The notes below the pieces were generated by a model. It worked only from the letters and a program-made list of their open reading frames with translations. It did no database searches and was not told the DNA's origin. From Azospirillum thiophilum (GTDB lineage: Bacteria > Pseudomonadota > Alphaproteobacteria > Azospirillales > Azospirillaceae): a stretch of DNA of 64,000 bases. A program made the position numbers and the translations under genes. The stretch spans positions 285,501 to 349,500 of the forward strand of contig NZ_CP012402.1 in the NCBI RefSeq assembly GCF_001305595.1, read 5' to 3'. Shown here in pieces: positions 44,784 to 54,199 of this stretch. Each line of letters starts with the position of its first letter. Within the stretch, counting starts at the first letter, position 1.

Positions 44784-45184
44784 GTGCTGTTTTCAAAAAA
44801 TAAATAACGAATTATCCGGAAGTCGGCGGTGGTGCTGCTTGACGAGCTCGATGCATTTGACGATGCATTCGCAAAAGAGCTGTGGACCGCTCCCCCTGGG
44901 TTCGGTCGGCCGGTTGGTACGGCGGCGTTCCTGTCTCCTCTGTGGCGGGCTCACGGAAAGACATCGAACGTTTGCGCAGATCATGCCCTCGCCGCCCCGG
45001 TGTCCGCCTGCATCGGTGCCAGCCATGGCGTATCGGCAACCGTCCTCGTCGCTCATTGCAGTCGGGTGGGGCTTGCGCCGGATCGGTATTCCCGCAATAC
45101 CGTTTCCCGTACGAAACGGTGGCGGGCCGAAATCTGCCGTCCTTCACAAATCATGCACCCAATCGAACCCCGAGCCGCTTTCCC
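44784..45184. other. 401-bp region between the IS and the DMT gene
   Basis: No convincing gene is visible. The first 40 bp are AT-rich (TTTTCAAAAAATAAATAACG) and may hold a promoter. A short direct repeat CGATGCATT occurs twice near 44850. Open frames here have no recognisable features or ribosome sites. The IS inserted at the left edge of this stretch, so DMT expression could be affected. Confidence 0.45.
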
Positions 45185-46087
45185 ATGACCGCCGCACCCG
45201 CGACCGACACCCGCCTCGGCATCCTGATGATGCTGGGCGGGATGACGCTTTTCACGCTGAACGACGCGCTCGGCAAATGGTTGGTAGCCGACCATCCGGT
45301 CGCCATGCTGATCGCCGTGCGCAGCCTGTTCGGGCTGGCGGTGCTGGTGCCGATGATCCTGCGCGACGGCGTCGCCGCCGTCTTCGCCGTCCGCCGGCTA
45401 CCGCTGCACATGCTGCGCGTGGTGTTGATGACCGTGGATGTCGCCTGCTTCTACTGGGCGGTCGGCTATCTGCCGCTGGCCGACGTCATGACCATCTACA
45501 TGGCGGCGCCGCTGATCGTCACCGCGCTGTCGGTGCTGGTGCTGCGGGAAAGCGTCGGCTGGCGCCGGTGGGTGGCGGTGCTGGTCGGTTTCGTCGGCGT
45601 CGTGATCGTGCTCAACCCGACCGGCCGCTTCGACCTGTGGCCGTCGCTGGTGGCGCTGATCGGCGCCTTCATCTTCTCCTGCGGCGTGATCTCCACCCGC
45701 ATGCTGCGCGAGTCGTCCAGCCTGACGCTGGTCGGCAACCAGATGGTCGGCGGCCTGCTGATCGGCGGGGCAGCTCTGCCCTGGTCCTGGGCGGCGCCGG
45801 ATTGGCTGGGATTTCTCCTGCTTGGGCTGCTGGGCATCTCGGCCCTGGCCGGCCATGCCATGATGAACCGCTCGCTGCAGCTCAGCCCGGCCGCGGTGGT
45901 GGTGCCGTTCCAGTATGTCTCGATCCTGTGGGCGGTGATCCTCGACCTCGCGGTCTGGGGCACCGCGCCGACAATCCGCATGGGGATCGGCGCCGCCCTG
46001 ATCATCGGCAGCGGCCTGTTCATCGTCTATCGCGAGCAGCGCCTGAAGCGCGGTGCTGTGGGCGAGGGCGTGGCGGAGGTGCCGTGA
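45185..46087 (+). CDS. DMT superfamily transporter (EamA family)
   Basis: This 300-residue membrane protein has ten predicted helices in two EamA repeats. The first begins GILMMLGGMTLFTLNDALGKW, read here as GILMMLGG then TLNDALGKW, and repeat junctions carry PLIVTALSVLVLRESVGWRRW. S-adenosylmethionine/drug or metabolite exporters have this layout. ATG 45185 is the first in-frame methionine before helix 1. No substrate is suggested by the neighbours. It stands alone, convergent with the unknown three-gene set. Confidence 0.9.
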   Translation: MTAAPATDTRLGILMMLGGMTLFTLNDALGKWLVADHPVAMLIAVRSLFGLAVLVPMILRDGVAAVFAVRRLPLHMLRVVLMTVDVACFYWAVGYLPLADVMTIYMAAPLIVTALSVLVLRESVGWRRWVAVLVGFVGVVIVLNPTGRFDLWPSLVALIGAFIFSCGVISTRMLRESSSLTLVGNQMVGGLLIGGAALPWSWAAPDWLGFLLLGLLGISALAGHAMMNRSLQLSPAAVVVPFQYVSILWAVILDLAVWGTAPTIRMGIGAALIIGSGLFIVYREQRLKRGAVGEGVAEVP

Positions 46088-46112
46088 GCGGGCGTCCGAT
46101 GCCGGCCTCCCC

Positions 46113-46487
46113 TCAGTCCGTGAAGAAGCGCGGCTCCAGTGCGATCGTCACCGGTTCCGCCGGGCGCCAGCCATAATCCCGGATGACGTCGTTGGACTCG
46201 ATCGGCCTGCGGTCGTCCCGCAGCGACCAAGTGATGTGATAGGTGGAGCCGTCTGGTCGGTCGCTGGCGCCGTCGATGGCGACGATCAGCGCCTGCACCC
46301 CTTCGTCGTCGTCGACGGTGCCGATGACTTCGCCCTGGGTGGCGGCGGGCAGCGCCTCCTGCGGGCCGACGCCGAAGGCCAGCGTCACATGATCGGCGAC
46401 CAGCCGCTCATAGCGGGGCGGGAACAGGGCAAGCAGACGGTCGCGCTCCTCCGCGGGCAATTGCCATCCGGTGTATCCCGATCCCAT
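46113..46487 (-). CDS. Small protein with two HxT motifs (2H-phosphoesterase-like)
   Basis: This 124-residue protein has two His-x-Thr motifs, ADHVTLAFG (His33, Thr35) and TYHITWSL (His84, Thr86), about 50 residues apart. Paired HxT/S motifs on alternating strands are the signature of 2H phosphoesterases and of RNA-repair cyclic phosphodiesterase domains. This one is shorter than usual, so the assignment is tentative. It is the last of three minus-strand genes, 35 bp after the 437-residue protein. Confidence 0.6.
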   Translation of the reverse strand: MGSGYTGWQLPAEERDRLLALFPPRYERLVADHVTLAFGVGPQEALPAATQGEVIGTVDDDEGVQALIVAIDGASDRPDGSTYHITWSLRDDRRPIESNDVIRDYGWRPAEPVTIALEPRFFTD

Positions 46488-46522
46488 GACCCGATCCTCC
46501 GAGCCGCAAGGCGCCGACGCAC

Positions 46523-47836
46523 TCACTGTCGGCCGCCATTCATGATCCCGTCCATGATCTTGTTCGCTTCGGCCGACCCGGCAATCAGTTCGATCATGCG
46601 GATGGCGGTGTAGCCGGTGCGCGGGTTGCCGCTTGCCGGGCCGGCGAGCGCCTGCCGGGCCTTCTCGGTCAGCGACGCGGTGGTCTTCCGAGTCATCGCC
46701 TGCAACTCGCCGCGCAGGCCGAGCGTATCGGCGATGGTCGTGCATTTGCGCAGGGCGCGTGCCTGGTTCTCCGCCTGGGCCAGCTGCGCCCGCCCGTCCT
46801 TGCCGCCGTCCAGCCCGTCCAGCGCCGCGACGATGCCGCTGTCGGCATCCTGCAGGACCTGATCCCTGACCATGCCGTGGACGGAGTTGCGGACCTGCTT
46901 CAGCCGCAGGTCGAACTCCCGGTTGCGGCTGTGCTCCATCGCCGCGCGGGTGGCGTCCAGGCTGGCGACGAGGCCGAGCGCGAGGTCGGCCACCGCCATG
47001 CGGTCGGTGCCGGCGCCGGGCGGGGTCTTCTGGAAAGCGCGCGAGCGCTCCTCCATCTGGGCGACCACCGTGCCGCTCAGCGCCATGAACAGGGCGGCGC
47101 GGTCGGCCGGCTTCTGGCCCAGATCCATGTCCCACAGCCCGCTCAGCAGCACCGACGGGTCGGTCAGGCGCGAGGCGGCGAGCAGGATGAAGATCTTCAG
47201 CGCGTCCGGCTTGGCGCGCGAGACGCGGCGGCCGATCGCCTGGATCGCCTCGACATGATCGGCATGCAGTTTCGGCACCGGCTTGGGCGTCAGCGCCGCC
47301 TTCAGCTCGGCCACCTCGGGCGCGATCGACAGGATGGTGGCGATGTCGGCCAGCGCACGCACCCGGTCGGGGTTCATCCGCAGCTCGAGCGCTTCGCTGT
47401 AGTGTCCGGCCACGGCACCGTCGGAGAGCCGTGTCGCGGCAGCGGCGCATTCAGCCCAGAACGCCTCGGTCAGCGCCTTGCGCTCCGTCCCGGCCTGCAG
47501 GGCGGGGGCATAGCCGCACAGCCGCTCCTTGCCTACCTGGGCCTCGACCAGCGGCCACAGGCTGTTCATCAGCGACCGTTCGATCACGCTCAGCGGCATC
47601 GGGTCGGCCTTCCCCAGCGCCTCGAACAGATCCTCGAACGGGTCGCAGAACAGGCGCTTCAGGGTCGGCCGGCGGCTCAGCCGCAGTTCGACCAGACGCG
47701 GGCGGATGACGGCGATGGTCCGCTGGATGTCGGGATGGTCGTTCATCTGCTCCAGCAGCCCGACCACCTGACGGAACTTGGCCTCGTCGATGTCCATCAG
47801 CCTGTCGCCCAGCGCAACCAGATCCCTCATCTCCAT
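46523..47836 (-). CDS. Hypothetical 437-residue helical protein
   Basis: I do not recognise this protein. It has no signal peptide and no transmembrane segment, and looks mostly alpha-helical. Segments include DPFEDLFEALGKADPMPLSV, PKPVPKLHADHVEAIQAIGR and LIAGSAEANKIMDGIMNGGR near the C-terminus. Start is ATG 47836, two bases after the stop of the upstream gene; a second ATG two codons on is possible. The tight packing indicates co-translation with the 367-residue protein upstream. No catalytic motif stands out. Confidence 0.65.
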   Translation of the reverse strand: MEMRDLVALGDRLMDIDEAKFRQVVGLLEQMNDHPDIQRTIAVIRPRLVELRLSRRPTLKRLFCDPFEDLFEALGKADPMPLSVIERSLMNSLWPLVEAQVGKERLCGYAPALQAGTERKALTEAFWAECAAAATRLSDGAVAGHYSEALELRMNPDRVRALADIATILSIAPEVAELKAALTPKPVPKLHADHVEAIQAIGRRVSRAKPDALKIFILLAASRLTDPSVLLSGLWDMDLGQKPADRAALFMALSGTVVAQMEERSRAFQKTPPGAGTDRMAVADLALGLVASLDATRAAMEHSRNREFDLRLKQVRNSVHGMVRDQVLQDADSGIVAALDGLDGGKDGRAQLAQAENQARALRKCTTIADTLGLRGELQAMTRKTTASLTEKARQALAGPASGNPRTGYTAIRMIELIAGSAEANKIMDGIMNGGRQ

Positions 47837-47838
47837 GG

Positions 47839-48942
47839 TCAGGCCGCCCTTCCCTTGATCGTCTCGATCCGCATGACGAGATCGACGTCCAACTGGCCGC
47901 TGCGCCAGTCGACATAGGCGCGCACCGACCGCCGCTGCGACGTTGTCAGCTTGTCGGCCAGCAGCGACTGGTCGGCGCGGCCCTCGTCCCTGGGCAGCAG
48001 CGGGATGACGCGGAAGATGTCGTGGACGGCCATGTCCTGGGTATAGCGGTCCTGGGTGAGGGCATCCGACCACAGCAGGATCAGGTATTCCCAGCCGTCG
48101 AGCAGCCAGGACAGCCGGCTGGACGCCTTGCGGATCTGGGGGCGCTTGGTCTCCCACTGGCGCAGCAGCGGTTCGAATGCGCCCATCGCCTGATCGAGCT
48201 GGCCCATCACGTTGCGGGCATGGTTGACCGTGTGTTCCGCCACCTCGGCGCAGAAGCCGCCGATGGGGGCCGCTTCCGACACGTTGTCCGTCGCCCAGTC
48301 GATCATGCTGTCGCGGAAGCCCTGCAGGTCGCGCATCAGCCGCCGCAGCCGCGCCGGCTTGGGCGAAGTCGCCAGCCCGATCGGCTCCATCAGCACCGCC
48401 AGCTCGGCGATGCGGCCATAGAGCTCGGTCGGCTCCAGCGCCATCCGCTGGGCGGCCTTCATCATCAGCCCGCGGGTCAGCTTCTGCCCGTCCGCCGAGG
48501 TCAGGCCGATCCGCAGGATCTCGGTCGATTCCAGCCCGACCGCCTTCAGCGCCTCGACGATCAACTGGTAGTTGATCAGCAGCCGCTGCTCCTCGTCGTC
48601 CTGCAGCGCCGCTTCCGCCGCCGCGACCGCACCGGCGCCCGCCAGACCGCAGCGCGCCGCCTCCAGCACCGCCTTGCGGATATCGTCGGGCGAGCAGCCG
48701 TCGGCCTTGGCGATCAGGTCGTGCAGCATGCGGTCGTGCACGGTCATCGGGAAGGCCAGCGGCAGCGATTTCCACGGCACCACGTAGACGCCGCGCCCTT
48801 CCGACAGGTTGGGAACCAGCACCTCAAGCAGGTCGCGGCTGTCCTTGCGCACCCGGGTCTGCGCCAGGACCGGCGTGGTGAAGGCCACCGCGGCGCCGCG
48901 TTCCTCGAAGGTGGAGGGGGCGAAATTGGTAAGGGATCGCAT
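47839..48942 (-). CDS. Hypothetical 367-residue protein, first of an unknown three-gene set
   Basis: I do not recognise this protein. The start is taken at ATG 48942 (MRSLTNFAP); an in-frame extension to 49032 exists but reads through an AT-rich promoter-like stretch. No membrane helix is seen. The N-terminal part has VLVPNLSEGRGVYVVPWKSL; the rest is helical with many Leu, Ala and Arg residues, for example LRRLMRDLQGFRDSMIDWAT. It is divergent from the AsmA-like gene. With the next gene only two bases away, it probably forms a complex or shared pathway. Confidence 0.65.
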   Translation of the reverse strand: MRSLTNFAPSTFEERGAAVAFTTPVLAQTRVRKDSRDLLEVLVPNLSEGRGVYVVPWKSLPLAFPMTVHDRMLHDLIAKADGCSPDDIRKAVLEAARCGLAGAGAVAAAEAALQDDEEQRLLINYQLIVEALKAVGLESTEILRIGLTSADGQKLTRGLMMKAAQRMALEPTELYGRIAELAVLMEPIGLATSPKPARLRRLMRDLQGFRDSMIDWATDNVSEAAPIGGFCAEVAEHTVNHARNVMGQLDQAMGAFEPLLRQWETKRPQIRKASSRLSWLLDGWEYLILLWSDALTQDRYTQDMAVHDIFRVIPLLPRDEGRADQSLLADKLTTSQRRSVRAYVDWRSGQLDVDLVMRIETIKGRAA

Positions 48943-49162
48943 CTTGTCTGCGGCCGTGGATGGCAGTGAAGGTCGAAGCAGGCGGATCGACCGATTACGA
49001 CGCGTGAAAGCTGAATTTTGCGTTAAATACAATATAGACCGTCAAGGGGATAGCACGTTCGGGTGGGTGTGGAGGTTCTCTCGCGGTAGCCCGCACTTCG
49101 GGCCTTCGCCGTTCCGCCCGCTGGCCCGTTGAGGATAGGGTTGCGCGGGGAGGGCCGGCAGG

Positions 49163-51199
49163 ATGGCAGCGGTGTTCAAGTGGATCGGCTACGGCCTGCT
49201 GGGGCTGGCCGGTCTCGTCGTGATCGGGATCGGCGCATTCCTGTTGCTGTTCGACTGGAACGATGCCCGCGGCTTCATAGCCCGGCGCGCCGCGGCCACC
49301 CTGAACCGCGAGGTCGCCATCGACGGCGATCTGCGCGTGCATATCGGCAACCCGATCCGCATCCATGTGGAAGGGCTGCGCGTCGCCAATGCCGAATGGG
49401 CCGAGGACAAGGACATGGTGGCGATCCAGGCGCTGGACGCCACGCTGCGGCCCTGGCCGATCCTGCGCGGCGACTGGGAACTGCCGGAACTGACGTTCCA
49501 GGCGCCCCGGCTGATCCTGGAGAAGAACGGCAAGGGCGAGGCCAACTGGAATTTCGGCCCGCCCACTGCGGGCAAGGAGATCGCGAAGGAGGCCGCCACT
49601 CCCGACAAGCGCGGCGACCTTCCGGTGATCGGGCGGCTGTCGATCGCCGACGGCAGACTCCGCTACCGTGATCCCACCAGCGACATCGACATCGACAACA
49701 GCATCAGCACCGCGACCGGTGACAACGACACCGACACGGTGAAGCTGGACGGCAAGGGCGATTTCGCCGGCAAGGCCTTCACCCTGGCGGTGGAGGGCGG
49801 GTCGCTGCTGTCCCTGCGCGACGACCGGACGCCCTATCCGATCCGGATCGACGCCGCCGTCGGCAAGACCCGGGGCCGGATCGAGGGATCGGTGGCCGAG
49901 CCGGTGAAGCTGGAAGGCATCGACCTGTCGGTGTCGCTCAGCGGCGACGATCTGGCGGAGATCTTTCCCATCCTCGGCATCCCGACGCCCAAGACGCGTC
50001 CCTATTCCATCTCCGGCCACCTGTCGCGCGAGGGAGGGCTGTGGGCCTTCCACGGGATGAACGGCAAGGTCGGCGAAAGCGACCTTGCCGGTGACGTGTC
50101 GGTGGACACCAACCGCGAGCAGCCTCTGGTGAAGGCCGAGCTGACCTCCGACCGGCTGGCGGCACAGGATCTGGTCGGCCTGATCGGGGCCTCTCCCCGC
50201 GGCAGCGGCGACTATCCCACCCGGGCGCGCGGCCGTGTCATCCCGGCCACGCCGGTCAACGTGGAAATTCTGCGCAACGCCGACATGGAGGTCCGCCTGC
50301 GCGGCAAGCATGTGGAGGCGCCCTTCACCCCGCTGGAGGATCTCGATCTGACGATCCGGCTGACCGGCGGCGACCTGCATTTCGACCCGCTGTCGTTGGG
50401 GATCGGCGGCGGGCGGATCACCGGCGCGGTGCAGGTGGACGGCAGCCGCGAGGTGCCGGCACTGCGCACGAACCTCGACATCCGCGCCATGAAGCTGTCG
50501 GCCTTCTTCAGCGAGACCTCGCTCGCCGGCCAGATCGGCGGCACGGTGGCCGGGCGCATCCAACTGGCCGGCAGCGGCGGCACGGTGGCCGACCTGCTGG
50601 CGGGTTCCGACGGCAAGATCGGCATGTCGGTGGACGGCGGCCGCATCACGTCCCTCGCGGTCAAGGGGCTCAAGACCAACATCCTGGAGACGCTGGGCGT
50701 CGTCCTCACCGGGTCGCGGCCGATGCCCTTCAACTGCCTGGTCGCCAACCTTTCGGTGGAGAAGGGCATCGCCCGGGCCGAGGCGCTGGTGCTCGACACG
50801 CCGGAAACGCTGGTCACCGGCAAGGGCACCGTCAGCCTGCGCAACGAGGCGCTGGACCTGCGCATCGTCGGCGACTCGAAGGAAGCGCAGATCTTCGCCA
50901 CCCATGTCCCGGTGCTGGTGCGCGGCACGCTGGGCAACCCGGATATCGGCATCGACCCCACCGAGTCGGCCGCCCGCGGCGCCGCGGCGGTGGCGCTGGG
51001 CGTTCTGCTGACGCCGCTTGCCGGCGTGCTGCCGTTCCTTGACCCGGGCAGCGATGAGCAGCCACAGTGTGGCCGGCTGGTGCGGGACGCCCGCTCGCCC
51101 GACAATGGCGCAAACAGGGGCGCGCCCGCGTCCGGCAAGTCGGGAGATGGCCGCGAGGGGGGCCGCGAGGGGGGGAAGGCGTCCGGCTCGGCGCGCTGA
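49163..51199 (+). CDS. AsmA-family envelope protein
   Basis: This 678-residue protein has one N-terminal transmembrane helix (about 6-30) followed by a large periplasmic beta-rich AsmA domain. The characteristic start is NREVAIDGDLRVHIGNPIRI, and the later AsmA_2 region contains LAGQIGGTVAGRIQLAGSGG. The C-terminal region from about 635 is low-complexity Gly/Arg/Ser/Glu. AsmA-like proteins are bridge-like proteins linked to outer-membrane lipid transport. It is divergent from the unknown three-gene set and co-directional with the permease. Confidence 0.9.
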   Translation: MAAVFKWIGYGLLGLAGLVVIGIGAFLLLFDWNDARGFIARRAAATLNREVAIDGDLRVHIGNPIRIHVEGLRVANAEWAEDKDMVAIQALDATLRPWPILRGDWELPELTFQAPRLILEKNGKGEANWNFGPPTAGKEIAKEAATPDKRGDLPVIGRLSIADGRLRYRDPTSDIDIDNSISTATGDNDTDTVKLDGKGDFAGKAFTLAVEGGSLLSLRDDRTPYPIRIDAAVGKTRGRIEGSVAEPVKLEGIDLSVSLSGDDLAEIFPILGIPTPKTRPYSISGHLSREGGLWAFHGMNGKVGESDLAGDVSVDTNREQPLVKAELTSDRLAAQDLVGLIGASPRGSGDYPTRARGRVIPATPVNVEILRNADMEVRLRGKHVEAPFTPLEDLDLTIRLTGGDLHFDPLSLGIGGGRITGAVQVDGSREVPALRTNLDIRAMKLSAFFSETSLAGQIGGTVAGRIQLAGSGGTVADLLAGSDGKIGMSVDGGRITSLAVKGLKTNILETLGVVLTGSRPMPFNCLVANLSVEKGIARAEALVLDTPETLVTGKGTVSLRNEALDLRIVGDSKEAQIFATHVPVLVRGTLGNPDIGIDPTESAARGAAAVALGVLLTPLAGVLPFLDPGSDEQPQCGRLVRDARSPDNGANRGAPASGKSGDGREGGREGGKASGSAR

Positions 51200-51290
51200 C
51201 CGTCCCTGGCTCCTCCGGGGCTCGGCCGGCGTCCCGTCATATCCCGGTCCAGGCCCTCGATCTCCGTCAGGAAGGACTCCGCGCCACTCT

Positions 51291-53066
51291 ATGACCATCG
51301 AACAGATGTTTTCGTTCGGCATCATCGGCGCGGTGATCGCGCTGCTGATCTGGGACCGGCTGCGCTACGACCTCGTCGGAATGCTGGCCCTGCTGGCGTC
51401 GGTGGCCGCCGGCATCCTCCCCGCCAAGGATGCCTTCCACGGCTTCTCCGATGACATCGTCATCATCGTCGGGTCCGCCCTGGTGGTCAGCGCCGCCGTC
51501 GGCCGCTCCGGCGTGGTGGAGGCGGCGATGCGGCCGCTGGCAGCGCGGATGACCACCGTGTGGGCGCAGGTGGTGATCCTGGCCGGGGCGGTGACCCTGC
51601 TGTCGGCCATCGTCAAGAACATCGGCGCGCTGGCGATCTTCATGCCGATCGCCCTCCAGGTCGCGCGCCGGACCGGCACGCCGGTGTCGATGCTGCTGAT
51701 GCCGATGGCCTTCGGGTCGCTGCTCGGCGGGCTGATGACGCTGGTCGGCACCTCGCCCAACATCATCGTCTCGCGCGTGCGGGCCGAGATGACCGGCGAG
51801 CCCTTCCACATGTTCGACTTCACTCCGGTCGGGCTGGTGATCGCGGTGGTCGGCGTTGCCTTCCTGGCGGTGGGCTACCGGCTGCTGCCGAAGGGGCGGG
51901 CGTCGGCCGCCGGGCCGGCCTTCAACATCGACGACTACACTGCGGAGGCGCGGCTGCCCGCCGGCTCCCAGTTCGTCGGTCGCACGGTGGCGGAACTGGA
52001 GAAGTTCGGCGAGGGCGAGGTGACGCTCGCCGCCATCGTGCGGGAGAATTACCGGCGCTACGTTCCCTCCGGCCACTGGGTGCTGTTCGCCGATGACATC
52101 CTGGTGCTGGAGGGCGATACCACGGCGCTGGCCGACGTGGTCAAGCGCGCCGGCCTGCGCATGATGCACGACAAGGACCTGGAGGGGGTCGAGAACGAGG
52201 ACGACATCGCCGTGGTCGAGGCGGTGGTGGAACAGCGCTCCGCCCTGACCGGGCACAGCATCGAGGAGATGAGCCTGCGCGAGCGGTACGGCGCCAATCT
52301 GCTGGCGCTCAGCCGGCGTGGCCGGCCGATCCGCCAGCGGCTGCGCCGGGTCCGCCTGCAGCCGGGCGACCTCGTGGTGCTGCAATGCCGGCAGGCCGCC
52401 ATGTCGGACACGCTGGCCGAGCTGGGATGCCTGCCGCTGGCCGGGCGCGACCTCGCCATCGGCCGCACGCCCAAGCGAGCGGTCGCGGTCGCCGTGCTGG
52501 CGCTGACGGTGGTGCTGGTCGCCACCGGCACGTTGCCGGTCGCCATCGCCTTCTTCGGCGCGGCGGTGGCGATGACCGCCTTCAAGGTGATCACCCTGCG
52601 CGAGGCCTATGATGCCGTGGAATGGCCGATCCTGGTGCTGCTGGGCTCCCTGATCCCGGTCAGCGAGACCCTGCGCACCACCGGCGGGACCGAGCTGATC
52701 GCCGGCTTCCTGTCCGGGGCGGCGCAGAGCCTGCCCCCCATCGGGGCGCTGGGCCTGATCATGGTGGCGGCGATGGCGGTGACGCCCTTCCTCAACAACG
52801 CGGCGACCGTGCTGGTGATGGCGCCCATCGGCGCCAGTCTCGCCACCCATCTGGGGCTGCGGCCCGACGCCTTCCTGATGGCGGTGGCGGTGGGGGCCGG
52901 CTGCGATTTCCTCACCCCCATCGGCCACCAGTGCAACACGCTGGTGATGGGGCCGGGCGGCTACCGGTTCGGCGATTACTGGCGGCTCGGCCTGCCGCTG
53001 TCGATCATGGTGGTGGTGCTGGGCACCGCGGCCATCGCGCTGTTCTGGCCGCTGGTGCCGCGCTGA
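51291..53066 (+). CDS. SLC13/DASS-type anion permease with TrkA-C domains
   Basis: This 591-residue membrane protein is split into two membrane halves (about 1-200 and 390-591) by a cytoplasmic region (about 210-380) that reads as two TrkA-C (RCK-C) domains, including LPAGSQFVGRTVAELEKFG and LRRVRLQPGDLVVLQ. Family segments are SAIVKNIGALAIFMPIAL, TLVGTSPNIIVS and, near the end, TPFLNNAATVLVMAPIG and LTPIGHQCNTLVMG. Relatives carry sulfate, dicarboxylates or other anions with sodium. The substrate is not determined. Start is ATG 51291. Confidence 0.9.
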   Translation: MTIEQMFSFGIIGAVIALLIWDRLRYDLVGMLALLASVAAGILPAKDAFHGFSDDIVIIVGSALVVSAAVGRSGVVEAAMRPLAARMTTVWAQVVILAGAVTLLSAIVKNIGALAIFMPIALQVARRTGTPVSMLLMPMAFGSLLGGLMTLVGTSPNIIVSRVRAEMTGEPFHMFDFTPVGLVIAVVGVAFLAVGYRLLPKGRASAAGPAFNIDDYTAEARLPAGSQFVGRTVAELEKFGEGEVTLAAIVRENYRRYVPSGHWVLFADDILVLEGDTTALADVVKRAGLRMMHDKDLEGVENEDDIAVVEAVVEQRSALTGHSIEEMSLRERYGANLLALSRRGRPIRQRLRRVRLQPGDLVVLQCRQAAMSDTLAELGCLPLAGRDLAIGRTPKRAVAVAVLALTVVLVATGTLPVAIAFFGAAVAMTAFKVITLREAYDAVEWPILVLLGSLIPVSETLRTTGGTELIAGFLSGAAQSLPPIGALGLIMVAAMAVTPFLNNAATVLVMAPIGASLATHLGLRPDAFLMAVAVGAGCDFLTPIGHQCNTLVMGPGGYRFGDYWRLGLPLSIMVVVLGTAAIALFWPLVPR

Positions 53067-53205
53067 CCGGGCTTCGCAGGGCGGGGCGCGTCGCCGGGCG
53101 GGACGGGGATTGCGGCCTCACGGTTTTGTGTAGCGCGCGACCGGTTCCGTCCACCGCCGGACTGGTGTAGGCTTCCCTCTGGCAAGAGCCGGGCGGGAGG
53201 CGGAG

Positions 53206-53688
53206 ATGTCGGTGTGGCGCCGCTATCTGGTGAAGGACGTGACCGGACGACTCGTCGACCTGCCGAGCCGCCTGTTCGACAGTGCCGATGACGGCACCGC
53301 CCCCTTGCCGCATTTCGCCGGACGCTGCGTCGAGCTGGTGGCCGCGGTGATCGTCGGCGACCGTGTCTCCCACGGCCGCGTGACCGAGTTGGCCTTCACC
53401 AAGCTGTATTTCGACCAGCTCGGCTATGTCGACGCCGCCAAGCGTGAGCGGATGATCCGCCTGATGCTGGAAAGCTGCGCCGACCGCCGCTGCGGTTCGC
53501 ACCGGCAGGATTCGCATCGGCAGGGCGACTGCTCCCGGCTGGCCCACCGTGCCGGTGCCGCCCGCGACCAGCTCAGCCGTGAATTCGGCTGGGAACCCAA
53601 GCCCGACGAACGCGACGCGGCGCTGAGCCGCCTCGACCCCGCCCGCCTGCGCGCTGCGCATCGGGAACCTGCCCAGACGCTTCACTGA
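53206..53688 (+). CDS. Hypothetical protein with Cys/His-rich patch
   Basis: I do not recognise this 160-residue protein. GGGAGGCGGAG precedes ATG 53206. The first half is helical (AGRCVELVAAVIVGDRVSHG). The middle has a Cys/His cluster ESCADRRCGSHRQDSHRQGD followed by CSRLAH, with a duplicated SHRQ, which could bind a metal. The C-terminus is charged. No signal peptide or membrane segment is seen. Confidence 0.65.
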   Translation: MSVWRRYLVKDVTGRLVDLPSRLFDSADDGTAPLPHFAGRCVELVAAVIVGDRVSHGRVTELAFTKLYFDQLGYVDAAKRERMIRLMLESCADRRCGSHRQDSHRQGDCSRLAHRAGAARDQLSREFGWEPKPDERDAALSRLDPARLRAAHREPAQTLH

Positions 53689-53776
53689 CGGGCGCCGTGG
53701 GGGAGGGGGCCTTTTCGATCGGCCGCCCCCGGCCCATATGCAGGCCATTCCCAGCTTGGAGCCTTGCGAACCGTCG

Positions 53777-54067
53777 ATGAGCCGTCCCGATCCCGCCCAG
53801 ACGCTGTCTTTCGCGCGCGTGCGCCAGTTGGCACTGATCGGCGCCGGATGCACCATCATGCTGCTCGGCGTGCTGATCGCACCGCTTCCGGGGCCCGGCG
53901 GCCTGCCGGTGCTGCTGTTGGGCGGCGTGCTGGTGTTGCGCAATTCCGCCGACGCCCGCCGCCTGTTCGTGCGGGGCAAGCGGCGTTATCCCCGCATCTT
54001 CAGTCCGGTGGAACGCATCCGCGTGAAGCTGCGCGACCGACGGTTGCGCAAGATGAACCGCGGCTGA
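53777..54067 (+). CDS. Small membrane protein, PGPGW-like
   Basis: This 96-residue protein has one or two hydrophobic helices (about 17-58) separated by IAPLPGPGGLPVLLLGG, the Pro-Gly-Pro-Gly motif of the PGPGW family of putative transmembrane proteins. A strongly basic C-terminus follows. ATG 53777 (MSRPDPA) is preferred; an upstream in-frame ATG at 53738 is possible, and neither has a clear ribosome site. Function is unknown. Confidence 0.75.
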   Translation: MSRPDPAQTLSFARVRQLALIGAGCTIMLLGVLIAPLPGPGGLPVLLLGGVLVLRNSADARRLFVRGKRRYPRIFSPVERIRVKLRDRRLRKMNRG

Positions 54068-54199
54068 GCGGAAGCCTGCCGGACGGCTTTCCAGGCAGCC
54101 TTCCCCAAGACCCCGGGTCAGCCCTGCGGAAGCGGATGCTGGACAGCGCCGCCCCGCTGCCTCCATCTTGTGCGTCCGTTCGCATGAGGAGGCATACCG

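Noticed and set aside
44829..45188. Open frame between the IS and the DMT gene
   Set aside because: No ribosome site, no recognisable feature, and it overlaps the DMT start; probably non-coding.
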